A stretch of DNA of 9,809 nucleotides from Nitrospirota bacterium (GTDB lineage Bacteria; Nitrospirota; Thermodesulfovibrionia; Thermodesulfovibrionales; Magnetobacteriaceae). The stretch is taken from contig JADFXO010000134.1 of the NCBI GenBank assembly GCA_015233485.1, positions 1-9,809 of the forward strand. The letters run 5' to 3'. The position numbers were made by a program, and so were the translations under genes. A model generated the notes under the pieces. That model was not told where the DNA came from. It made no database searches and saw only the letters and a list, made by a program, of their open reading frames with translations. Positions 1-5,757 of this stretch are shown here, piece after piece. Position 1 is the stretch's first letter; each line of letters begins with the position of its first letter.

Positions 1-170
1 ACGCTGAAGGTGGTTGTCTCCAGGTTGGCAATGTTTTTGTGATAGGTGTCAAGCAGGATGTCTTCGCCCTGCAAAGGCTTTTCGTCCGCCGAAGCAATCC
101 CGGCGGAAAAAACAATCGACGCTGCGGCTATGGACATGAACAATTTCAGTAGATTTCTGGACTTATACAT
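1..170 (-). CDS. Exported protein of unknown function, N-terminal part
   Basis: An open frame starts at the ATG complementary to 168-170 and runs off the left edge, so only about 56 residues are visible. They begin MYKSRNLLKLFMSIAAASIV and show a classic Sec signal peptide: a basic N-terminus, a hydrophobic core, and a probable cleavage after the A-S-A at about residues 26-28, before DEKPLQGED. No lipobox cysteine is present, so the mature protein is probably periplasmic or secreted. A good ribosome site (AAAGGTGA, complementary to about 174-181) precedes the ATG and supports the start. The mature part visible (GEDILLDTYHKNIANLETTTF) is too short for me to assign a family. It lies 80 bp downstream of the phospholipase D-type gene on the same strand and could share its transcript. 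Confidence 0.75.
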   Translation of the reverse strand, partial: MYKSRNLLKLFMSIAAASIVFSAGIASADEKPLQGEDILLDTYHKNIANLETTTFS

Positions 171-182
171 TTGATTCACCTT

Positions 183-205
183 TAAGCGCCTCAATAAGCG
201 CCTCA
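183..205 (-). repeat. Tandem 11-bp repeat in the leader of the left-edge gene
   Basis: TAAGCGCCTCA occurs at 183-193 and again at 195-205, one base apart. A third, diverged copy (AAAGTGTCTCA) lies at about 210-220. On the coding strand the copies read TGAGGCGCTTA and lie immediately upstream of the ribosome site of the exported-protein gene. They could be a repeated operator or a local duplication; the sequence does not distinguish these. Confidence 0.5.
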
Positions 206-225
206 TAATAAAGTGTCTCATAGCG

Positions 226-243
226 TAATAAACCGAGCTTCGG
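226..243 (-). terminator. Weak hairpin after the phospholipase D-type gene
   Basis: On the minus strand, 8 bases after the stop codon at 251-253, CCGA-AGC-TCGG forms a 4-bp stem with a 3-nt loop, followed by TTTATTA. The geometry fits a minimal intrinsic terminator, but the stem is very short, so read-through to the left-edge gene is likely. Confidence 0.3.
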
Positions 244-250
244 ACAGGCT

Positions 251-1066
251 TTACAGCCAATGGATAAATAAGTGGGCAAACCACTCCCTGAGCCTTGGGA
301 TCAAGGGTCTTTCTTTCCACTCTTCCAGTGTAATGTGGTTGGACTCCTTGATATCATTATTGAACATCTTCTCCATTTCGATAGCAAACTCGCGACTCAG
401 GATAACCGCATTCACCTCGTCCTCGTTTAACAAGCTCCAGTAGTCCATGTTGGTAGAGCCGACTGTAGACCAGACGCCGTCAATCACGGCGGTTTTCGCA
501 TGGAGGAAGGCGTGTCTGCGTTCGAATATCTTCACACCCGACTGCAAAAGCTCTGCATAATTGTACTGCGCTGCATATGAGGCCATTGGAGCATCGCTAT
601 TTGTTGGAAGAACAAGCTTTACGTCAACACCACGCTTTGCAGCATCGATTAAGGCATTCAGTATTTGGCTGTCGGGGACAAAATAGGGATTAGTTATGTG
701 AATTGAATGCTCTGCAAAAGTGATGGCAGCCACATAGGCGATAAAAGTGATCCTGTTACGCTGTCCCGGCGTGCTGCCGATCACCCGCACTAGGGCATTG
801 CCCTGTTGCTTCAGATCAGGGAAGTAGTTCCGTTTAGAGAGTTCCGGCCCCTTTTGCTTCTGCCATGTATCAAGAAAGAGTTTTTGCAACTCAGCCACCG
901 CAGTGCCTTCGATTTGAACGTCCGTATCACGCCAGGGCAGTGGTTCACCTTTTTTGATTTCGCTCCTGCTGGAAAGACTGCTCGAGTATATTGAACTGAT
1001 ATTGATACCCCCCATAATAGCGACTTTGCCGTCAATAATCAAAATCTTCCGGTGGTCCGGATGCAT
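251..1066 (-). CDS. Phospholipase D/cardiolipin synthase-type protein, C-terminal fragment (frameshifted)
   Basis: This is the downstream part of a gene broken by a -1 shift relative to the frame at 1039-1650. The 271 residues from M at 1066 carry both HKD catalytic motifs of the phospholipase D superfamily. The first is H-R-K-I-L-I-I-D-G at residues 5-13, followed by an MGGINIS segment. The second, at about residues 190-204, is HAKTAVIDGVWSTVGSTNMD. Family members condense two phosphatidylglycerols to cardiolipin, or use related phosphatidyl transfer. The intact frame extends upstream of the ATG through A-H-K-H-W-L, so 1066 is an internal methionine rather than a natural start. The C-terminus (ending LREWFAHLFIHWL) looks complete. 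Without the N-terminal part, export and the first half of the fold would be missing. Family assignment is firm; activity is doubtful if the frameshift is real. Confidence 0.85.
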   Translation of the reverse strand: MHPDHRKILIIDGKVAIMGGINISSIYSSSLSSRSEIKKGEPLPWRDTDVQIEGTAVAELQKLFLDTWQKQKGPELSKRNYFPDLKQQGNALVRVIGSTPGQRNRITFIAYVAAITFAEHSIHITNPYFVPDSQILNALIDAAKRGVDVKLVLPTNSDAPMASYAAQYNYAELLQSGVKIFERRHAFLHAKTAVIDGVWSTVGSTNMDYWSLLNEDEVNAVILSREFAIEMEKMFNNDIKESNHITLEEWKERPLIPRLREWFAHLFIHWL

Positions 1067-1650
1067 GAGCCAGTGCTTGTGGGCCTGAACGGATTTACCG
1101 GATTGAATTCGACCACGTGAATGCCCCCGTCACGCAAGCGCTGGAAAAAAGCGGCGGAAGTACTTGAACTGCCCATGCTGTCATAGATGAGATTTACCTG
1201 GACACCCTCGGCCTGTTTTTCCAACAATATATCTGCAAATTTGCGGCCTGTCTCATCATCTTCGATGATAAAGGTTTCAAAGTTGATGTGGTCTTTGGCA
1301 TTGTGCATCGCTTTGAACATTGCGGCATAGGTAGGCAGGCCATTAGCGAGCAGAGTGACTTTGTTCCCCTTCGTCAGCGGGCTTTCGGTGACCAATTCTA
1401 TCACGGCATTATGTCGTTCCAACATATCCGTAGGATTGGCTGAGTTTTTCAGCCGTTGCAGGATAGCCTTGCTTTTGCCGGGAGATAACAGCCATTTTGA
1501 CTCCATGATTTGGTAAGAGTTCTCCTCAGTCTGCGACTCCTTAATCAAATCAGTAACGTTCGGCAATGTCTCTAATGTCGTACATCCATTGCTGAGGCTC
1601 AAAATGGATGCGAACAGAAAGAACAAACAGAAACGCTTGACGAGTGCCAT
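1039..1650 (-). CDS. Phospholipase D/cardiolipin synthase-type lipoprotein, N-terminal fragment (frameshifted)
   Basis: The 203-residue frame begins with a lipoprotein signal (MALVKRFCLFFLFASILSLS, then N-G-C); the lipobox cysteine is at residue 23. It then follows the N-terminal half of a cardiolipin synthase-like protein, with phrases typical of the family: NFETFIIEDDETGRKFADIL, LIYDSMGSSS and VVEFNPVNPF. After that last phrase the frame goes out of register: the final residues (RPTSTGSCIRTTGRF) are junk, and the expected continuation (A-H-K-H-W-L-M-H-P-D-H-R-K) is found in the next frame. No ribosome site precedes the ATG. Instead a promoter ends 5 nt before it, so a leaderless message is predicted. 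Together with 251-1066 it would make a protein of about 465 residues, a normal length for this group. Confidence 0.85.
   Translation of the reverse strand: MALVKRFCLFFLFASILSLSNGCTTLETLPNVTDLIKESQTEENSYQIMESKWLLSPGKSKAILQRLKNSANPTDMLERHNAVIELVTESPLTKGNKVTLLANGLPTYAAMFKAMHNAKDHINFETFIIEDDETGRKFADILLEKQAEGVQVNLIYDSMGSSSTSAAFFQRLRDGGIHVVEFNPVNPFRPTSTGSCIRTTGRF
1080..1090 (-). other. Frameshift site in the phospholipase D-type gene
   Basis: On the minus strand the text is CCGTTCAGGCCCACAAGC. Reading N-P-F in the upstream frame and A-H-K-H-W-L in the downstream frame requires one extra base around AGG-CCC. For example, AAGGCCCAC would give N-P-F-K-A-H-K-H-W. A single missing base therefore explains both halves. 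It may be a real inactivating deletion, an assembly or sequencing error next to the GGGCC run, or much less likely a programmed shift, since no slippery heptamer or downstream pseudoknot is obvious. Confidence 0.8.
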
Positions 1651-1655
1651 GATTT

Positions 1656-1684
1656 AGTATATAAGAAAATGCGGAAGATGTCAA
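1656..1684 (-). promoter_or_regulatory. Promoter of the phospholipase D-type gene
   Basis: On the minus strand TTGACA (1679-1684), a 17-bp spacer and TATACT (1656-1661) form a near-consensus sigma-70 promoter. Only 5 bases (AAATC) separate the -10 from the ATG at 1650, so transcription should begin at or within a base or two of the start codon. No Shine-Dalgarno could then fit. Confidence 0.7.
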
Positions 1685-1714
1685 CACAGCCTCAATCAAA
1701 CAGATGAGTTTTTG

Positions 1715-1757
1715 AACAAGTAGAAAGGGGGAGCATAGCTCCCCCTTTCTACTTGTT
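1715..1757 (-). terminator. Strong hairpin terminator after the cysteine protease gene
   Basis: A perfect 20-bp inverted repeat (arms 1715-1734 and 1738-1757, loop ATA) lies 20 bp past the protease stop codon. Its core is GGGGGAGC/GCTCCCCC, and the outer arm on the minus strand reads TTTCTACTTGTT, giving a GC core followed by a T-rich run. It should also work to some extent on the other strand, but no gene approaches it from that side. Confidence 0.75.
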
Positions 1758-1776
1758 CTTGCTTTATATGTTCCGG

Positions 1777-4671
1777 CTATTTCTTAAATGCCGCCGTTAT
1801 AGCACAATTAGCGGTAATCTTGCCGGTCGTGTATATATTACCGGATAAAGAACCTCCACATCCACTTACCGCGGCGGTGTAACCGGTGGCTGGTGTAACT
1901 GTGAACTGCTTTGTTGTGCCATATGCAACGCTCTGCGCCGTAGCAGGGCTTATAGTGCCGTTAGCACCGGCTGACGGAGTTACTGTGTAGATAATCGGAT
2001 AAAAATACGCGGTTACCGTGCAGTTAGCGGTAATGGCAGAAGTTGTGTAGACATTACCGGACAACGTACCGTTACAACCTCCACCTACCGAGGCGTAGTA
2101 ACCGGCATTCGGAGTTGCGGTGAATTGTGCTGTCTTACCGGAGATAACACTCTGTGGTGTTGCAGGGCTTATTGTGCCGTTAGCCCCGGCTGACGGATAT
2201 ACCGTGTAGAATGCCGTAGCGCCGTTATTGGAGAATATTACCTGAACAGGGGTATCAGTGTTCGTGTTCGTGCCGTTGCCTAACTGGCCGGAGCCATTAT
2301 ATCCCCAGTCCCAAACAGTACCATCGTTGTTCAGGGCTGTCGTATGCTGAAAACCACCGGCGATGGCTGTAACCCTGGTTAAACCGCTTACCTGTACGGG
2401 CGTATAACTGCCCGTAGTTGTGCCGTTGCCTAACTGGCCATAACCGTTATCCCCCCAAGTCCAGACAGTCCCATCGCCTTTCAGCGCTATCGTATGTGTG
2501 TATCCACCGGCGATGGCTGTAACACCGGTCAAACCGCTTACCTGCCCCGGTGAGACACTGCTGATTGTCTGTGTGCCGTTGCCTAACTGGCCATACCCAT
2601 TCTGCCCCCAAGCCCAGACCGTCCCATCGCTGCTCAGCGCTGCCGTATGGTAAATGCCGGCTGAAACGGCGACACCAACGGATGAGACTGTCGCCGATGG
2701 CGTTACGCCGTTTGAAGCGGAGGACGCCGCGCCTGAGCCGACGCTGTTAATCGCTTTTACCGTAAATGTATAAGCCATGCCGTTTGTCAGGCCGGATACC
2801 GTTATAGGCGACGCGGTCGCCGAGGCCGTCACGCCGCCGGGGCTGGATGTTACCGTGTAGCCCGTTATCGAACTGCCTCCATCGGATGCCGGCGCTGTGA
2901 AGGACACCATTGCCTGGGCATTTCCGGGCGTTGCGGTTACTGCTGTAGGTGCCCCTGGTACTGATGCCTGAGGCGTTACGCTGTTTGAGGCAGAGGACGC
3001 CGGACCTGAGCCAATGGCGATGTTTGCCTTTACCGTAAAGGTATAAGCAGTGCCGTTTGTCAGGCCGGTTATCGTAATCGGAGATGCAGTACCCGTGGCT
3101 GTTACACCGCCGGTGCTGGATGTTACCGTATAGCCCGTTATCACGTTGCCTCCATTGGATGCCGGAGCTGTGAAGGAAACCGTTGCCTGGGCGTTGCCGG
3201 CCGTTGCGGTTACTCCTGTGGGTGCTCCCAGGACAGATGATGTGGGCGTTACGCTGCTTGAGGCGGCGGACGCCGGGCCAGTTCCAACGGCGTTGATTGC
3301 CTTCACTGTAAATGTATAAGAAATACCGTTTGTCAGACCAGATATCGTAATTGGCGATGATGCTCCCGTAGCTGTTATCCCGCCGGTGCTGGATGTTACG
3401 ATATAGCTTGTTATCGGGCTGCCCCCATCGGATGAGGGTGCTGTGAAGGATATCGTTGCCTTGCCATTTCCGCCAACTACCGCCGTTATTGTTGGTGCCC
3501 CTGGTACCGATGTAACAGTTACAGAGACGGTCGTAGTGTTTCCGGAGCCGTCTTTTACGGTGACGGTTGTCTGGCCGGCTGAAACACCGGTAATAGCAAC
3601 AGTGGCGCCGCTTACGGAGGCCGTTGCAATTTGGGCATTTGCGGTAGTGGCAGAGTAGGGCGACTGCCCGCCTGAAACTGCCGCTGTGCCTGATGAGCCG
3701 GCCTTTACTGTTAATGAGGCAGGGGTTACTGTAATATTTGGCTGCGGGTATGCTATTGTGGCCATACCGAATCCTACCACGCTTGTAACCTGTGAATACG
3801 CTATTCTGTAGTAACCATTTTCACCCCAACTGCTGCCCCATGAATTTTTCACGATAAAATACTGCTGCGCGTCATTGTAGCCCACGAGCAATATTGCATG
3901 GAGACCTTCATAAGGACCGCTTACGTAGCTGTAGATACCGCTGGTATAGTAAAAGAAATCATAATAAACCGCCATTACCGTTACTAACGGGCCGTACAGA
4001 TTAAGTGCGTTTCTTAACGTGTCAACAGTAGTAGTGGAAGTTGAAACCCACAGCCACGAGTTTATCGTGTCTGCTGAGGAGACGCGGCTTCCACAAGCGC
4101 TTGAGCATGTGCCGTTTGTTGCCGTATATGCGTAGCAAGACTCCACTGGTTCACCAGTGTTGCGTAAGAAGTCCGAGGCATAGTTGATATAACCACCGTT
4201 ACAGCTTCCGGCGCCGCTGCACGAAACCTCTACCTGCTCGGACAAGTCTAATGAATTAGGAGTATTGCTGTCCTTGCCGGGGGTATTGTTCTTCCTCAAT
4301 GTATAGGACTCTAATGCGGCGGTTGTGCTGAATGCCCAGCAAGAGCCGCAGTTTCCCTGATCTTTAACCGAAGTAACCCAGTTGCCGTTGTTGTTTCTCC
4401 AATCAAGGCTTGACGGCAGGGTTGCCCCTTGCGTCAGCGGGGCGAGTCTCTCATGGCCTGTCAGGGTAGGTTGGATGAGTCCTAAACGCCCTTGCCTCTC
4501 CTGGTCAGTCAAAGACGAAAGGGGCGTCTCACCTGCCTGCCACTTCGCCCCGGCTTCCTTGATAGCCGAGTTCAGCGCAGTTGACTTAAGAGCCTCACCG
4601 GCATAAACTATCCCTATCAGTGTGCAAATCAATCCAACTACTAACCCCGCCATTAAAATCGTCCTTTTCAT
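1777..4671 (-). CDS. Secreted papain-like (C1A) cysteine protease with BIG2/FN3/RCC1/InlB-type repeat tail
   Basis: This 964-residue protein has a Sec signal peptide (about 1-25), a short pro-like stretch (26-84) and a papain domain (about 85-308). The domain has the complete catalytic set: Q105 and C111 in DQGNCGSCWAFS, H258 in GLHAILLVGYND, and N276 in VKNSWGSSWGENGYYRI. The extra cysteines expected for papain disulfides are present (about 151, 157, 179, 189, 193). The tail contains a BIG2-like domain (about 311-388) and three fibronectin III domains (about 390-660). It ends with three RCC1-type repeats (about 664-815; GTVWAWGQNGYGQLGNGT and relatives) and two divergent InlB-B-like repeats (about 822-890 and 894-962). 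It should hydrolyse peptide bonds outside the cytoplasm, with the tail binding a surface or polymer substrate (inference). AAGGAGGAG (4675-4683) precedes the ATG at a good distance. The pro-region is shorter than the inhibitor domain of classical papains. No C-terminal sorting signal is recognisable. Confidence 0.93.
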   Translation of the reverse strand: MKRTILMAGLVVGLICTLIGIVYAGEALKSTALNSAIKEAGAKWQAGETPLSSLTDQERQGRLGLIQPTLTGHERLAPLTQGATLPSSLDWRNNNGNWVTSVKDQGNCGSCWAFSTTAALESYTLRKNNTPGKDSNTPNSLDLSEQVEVSCSGAGSCNGGYINYASDFLRNTGEPVESCYAYTATNGTCSSACGSRVSSADTINSWLWVSTSTTTVDTLRNALNLYGPLVTVMAVYYDFFYYTSGIYSYVSGPYEGLHAILLVGYNDAQQYFIVKNSWGSSWGENGYYRIAYSQVTSVVGFGMATIAYPQPNITVTPASLTVKAGSSGTAAVSGGQSPYSATTANAQIATASVSGATVAITGVSAGQTTVTVKDGSGNTTTVSVTVTSVPGAPTITAVVGGNGKATISFTAPSSDGGSPITSYIVTSSTGGITATGASSPITISGLTNGISYTFTVKAINAVGTGPASAASSSVTPTSSVLGAPTGVTATAGNAQATVSFTAPASNGGNVITGYTVTSSTGGVTATGTASPITITGLTNGTAYTFTVKANIAIGSGPASSASNSVTPQASVPGAPTAVTATPGNAQAMVSFTAPASDGGSSITGYTVTSSPGGVTASATASPITVSGLTNGMAYTFTVKAINSVGSGAASSASNGVTPSATVSSVGVAVSAGIYHTAALSSDGTVWAWGQNGYGQLGNGTQTISSVSPGQVSGLTGVTAIAGGYTHTIALKGDGTVWTWGDNGYGQLGNGTTTGSYTPVQVSGLTRVTAIAGGFQHTTALNNDGTVWDWGYNGSGQLGNGTNTNTDTPVQVIFSNNGATAFYTVYPSAGANGTISPATPQSVISGKTAQFTATPNAGYYASVGGGCNGTLSGNVYTTSAITANCTVTAYFYPIIYTVTPSAGANGTISPATAQSVAYGTTKQFTVTPATGYTAAVSGCGGSLSGNIYTTGKITANCAITAAFKK
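1780..2208 (-). repeat. Two InlB-B-like repeats at the C-terminus of the protease
   Basis: Two units of about 70 residues share the pattern Y-T-V-x-P-S-A-G-A-N-G-T-I-S-P-A-T, then Q-F-T-x-T-P-x-x-G-Y, then G-S/T-L-S-G-N-x-Y-T-T, then I-T-A-N-C. Each has a Cys pair (in GCNG or GCGG, and in A-N-C) that could form a disulfide in the exported protein. Confidence 0.7.
2227..2682 (-). repeat. Three RCC1-type repeats in the protease
   Basis: Three units of about 50 residues share H-T-x-A-L, then D-G-T-V-W-x-W-G, then N-G-x-G-Q-L-G-N-G-T, then V-S-G-L-T-x-V-T-A-I-A-G-G. The third unit ends early, at TPVQVIFSNNG. A closed RCC1 propeller normally has seven blades, so this would be a partial one or would need to assemble between chains. 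Confidence 0.8.
2692..3504 (-). repeat. Three tandem fibronectin type III domains in the protease
   Basis: Three units of about 90 residues have nearly the same sequence: P-G-A-P-T, then A-x-V-S-F-T-A-P-A-S, then I-T-G-Y-T-V-T-S-S, then P-I-T-I-x-G-L-T-N-G, then Y-T-F-T-V-K-A. The DNA is also strongly repetitive, so this stretch is prone to unequal recombination and to assembly collapse. Confidence 0.85.
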
Positions 4672-4739
4672 GCTCTCCTCCTTAGTAATTTGATATTTCT
4701 CTATTGCCTTGATTTTAGGATAACAGATAGATTGGCCGT

Positions 4740-4765
4740 GTGTATGTCATTTGAATTACATACAC
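4740..4765. promoter_or_regulatory. Inverted repeat upstream of the protease gene, candidate operator
   Basis: GTGTATGT (4740-4747) and ACATACAC (4758-4765) are perfect 8-bp arms around a 10-bp centre. They lie in the 107-bp gap between the Crp/Fnr-type gene and the protease gene. No T-run follows on the minus strand, so an intrinsic terminator is unlikely. Dyads of about this length are typical binding sites for dimeric regulators, and the neighbouring regulator is the natural candidate, by position only. Confidence 0.4.
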
Positions 4766-4768
4766 GAC

Positions 4769-4782
4769 GTAATCCTGATTAC
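4769..4782. promoter_or_regulatory. Small palindrome over the stop codon of the Crp/Fnr-type gene
   Basis: GTAATC-CT-GATTAC has 6-bp arms and includes the regulator's stop codon (4779-4781). It fits the general GTA-N8-TAC geometry used by some Crp-superfamily proteins, but short palindromes of this size also arise by chance. Confidence 0.25.
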
Positions 4783-5477
4783 AAAACTGGAAATTTTTCT
4801 AAGAAAGATGGGTAAAAGCAAAATAAACCGTCTCCGTTAGTGATAAGATAGCCGTCATTCTTCCATTGGTTGATGGTAGCGGTAACCGTTTCCCTCACCA
4901 GCCCGCTCATATCGGCGATTTCCTGATGGGTCAGTTTGATGGTTAAGACAATAGAATCGTTGTCTTTTTTTCCGTAGCGGTTGATATAGTTCTTAAACAA
5001 CAGCCCGAGCTTCTGCGGGGCTTTGTTATAGGACAGCCTCTCAATAATCTCATTTGCCTCCCGCAGGCGAAAACACAGCTCCCTCAGCATACCAAGCAAG
5101 AGTTTGGGCTGGGAATGGAGCAAGACGCAGAAATCTTCTTTAAAAATAACGGCAATCATGGTCTTTTCCATAGCGCATACGGTGGCGCTATTGGTCTTGC
5201 CGTCAATCAACGACATCTCCCCGAAATAGTCTCCGCTTTGCCGAATCGCTAAAATCATTTCTTTGCCTTCAGAGTTGACAAGGCTGATCTTAACTCGTCC
5301 ATATATAATCAGGTACATAAAATTATTGGAATCGCCCTCGTGCATAAATCTGGCGTTTTTATCGTACTCCCGAATGTGGACCTTGCTGATTACAAGGCGC
5401 AACTCATCCTCGGATAGGTGTGAAAACACATGACTGTGCCTCAAAACGCCGATGAGCATATTCGCGTCCCTTTCCAT
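4779..5477 (-). CDS. Crp/Fnr-superfamily transcriptional regulator
   Basis: With the ATG at 5477 the protein has 232 residues, a normal size for the superfamily. Residues about 10-120 form a cyclic-nucleotide-binding-like beta-barrel (DYFGEMSLIDGKTNSATV at about 83-100). A dimerisation helix follows (about 120-150), then a C-terminal winged helix-turn-helix (THQEIADMSGLVRETVTATI at 183-202). The phosphate-binding cassette keeps the Glu of G-E-M but has Asn in place of the Arg that binds cAMP phosphate in E. coli Crp, so classical cAMP binding is doubtful. No N-terminal cysteine cluster for an Fnr-type iron-sulfur site is present. The recognition helix has R-E-T-V-T-A, sharing R-E-T with Crp but not the later Arg. 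A GTG at 5501 in the same frame is an alternative start. The ATG is preferred because GAGG/GGGGG stand just upstream of it, while the GTG lacks a well-spaced ribosome site. The effector is unknown. Confidence 0.9.
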   Translation of the reverse strand: MERDANMLIGVLRHSHVFSHLSEDELRLVISKVHIREYDKNARFMHEGDSNNFMYLIIYGRVKISLVNSEGKEMILAIRQSGDYFGEMSLIDGKTNSATVCAMEKTMIAVIFKEDFCVLLHSQPKLLLGMLRELCFRLREANEIIERLSYNKAPQKLGLLFKNYINRYGKKDNDSIVLTIKLTHQEIADMSGLVRETVTATINQWKNDGYLITNGDGLFCFYPSFLEKFPVL

Positions 5478-5495
5478 TATGCCCCCATCCTCACA

Positions 5496-5517
5496 ATACA
5501 CCCCCGATACACCCCCG
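5496..5517 (-). repeat. Tandem 11-bp duplication in the leader of the regulator gene
   Basis: ATACACCCCCG occurs twice back to back (5496-5506 and 5507-5517); on the coding strand it reads CGGGGGTGTAT twice. It lies between the predicted promoter and the start codon. The G-runs could mimic or mask a ribosome site, and copy-number slippage would alter the leader. Confidence 0.6.
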
Positions 5518-5530
5518 TTGCTGAGCCGCC

Positions 5531-5559
5531 AGTATAACTATGATACATTGAGTTGATAA
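5531..5559 (-). promoter_or_regulatory. Predicted promoter of the Crp/Fnr-type gene
   Basis: On the minus strand TTATCA (5554-5559), 17 bp and TATACT (5531-5536) resemble a sigma-70 promoter with a weak -35. Transcription would start near 5524, leaving a leader of about 47 nt that contains the tandem CGGGGGTGTAT copies. Confidence 0.4.
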
Positions 5560-5566
5560 TAAACAA
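5553..5566. promoter_or_regulatory. Fnr-like box overlapping the regulator's -35
   Basis: TTGAT-AATA-AACAA matches the classical Fnr dyad TTGAT-N4-ATCAA at 9 of 10 positions. It overlaps the predicted -35 of the Crp/Fnr-type gene, so a bound regulator would block that promoter. The recognition helix of this regulator is not Fnr-like, so the match may be accidental in AT-rich DNA. Confidence 0.3.
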
Positions 5567-5690
5567 TTGTCTTATTAAAAATCAAGATAAATTCATATCT
5601 AAATCCCGCCCTCGCCACAGCAATTCGCAGTGACCGGGCATTGATACTGAACTTCCCGGAGCTGGCCTCACAGGCAATATAGTATATTTC
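5567..5690. other. Intergenic stretch without an assignable gene
   Basis: Between the regulator promoter and the palindromes upstream of the ribbon-helix-helix gene, the stretch from about 5600 to 5680 is richer in G+C than its AT-rich flanks and reads open over short distances on both strands. I see no start with a ribosome site, no known motif and no RNA-like fold. It could be decayed coding sequence or plain spacer. Confidence 0.3.
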
Positions 5691-5710
5691 TGTCAATTTG
5701 ACATATATGT
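5691..5710. promoter_or_regulatory. Two overlapping palindromes upstream of the ribbon-helix-helix promoter
   Basis: TGTCAA-T-TTGACA (5691-5703) and ACATATATGT (5701-5710) are both perfect palindromes sharing three bases. They lie 12-30 bp upstream of the -35 of the 59-aa gene and could be auxiliary operator sites. Confidence 0.35.
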
Positions 5711-5721
5711 AATAACAACTC

Positions 5722-5750
5722 TTGACAACTACTACAAGTTGTGATATAAC
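5722..5750 (+). promoter_or_regulatory. Promoter with internal operator dyad for the ribbon-helix-helix gene
   Basis: TTGACA (5722-5727), a 17-bp spacer and TATAAC (5745-5750) form a near-consensus promoter. Inside it, ACAACT (5725-5730) and AGTTGT (5737-5742) are perfect arms 6 bp apart, so a dimer bound there would cover both the -35 and the spacer. Only 7 bases separate the -10 from the ATG at 5758, so transcription should start at the start codon itself. Confidence 0.75.
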
Positions 5751-5757
5751 AGCAATT

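Noticed and set aside
2565..4606. Plus-strand open frames opposite the protease gene
   Set aside because: All are antisense to repeat domains or the catalytic domain of a protein with complete active-site motifs; no independent start signals.
4720..4750. Sigma-70 promoter for the protease gene (ATGACA near 4745-4750)
   Set aside because: The -35-like hexamer is good, but the possible -10 hexamers fall at 15 or 19 bp spacing with poor matches, so I could not support a specific promoter.
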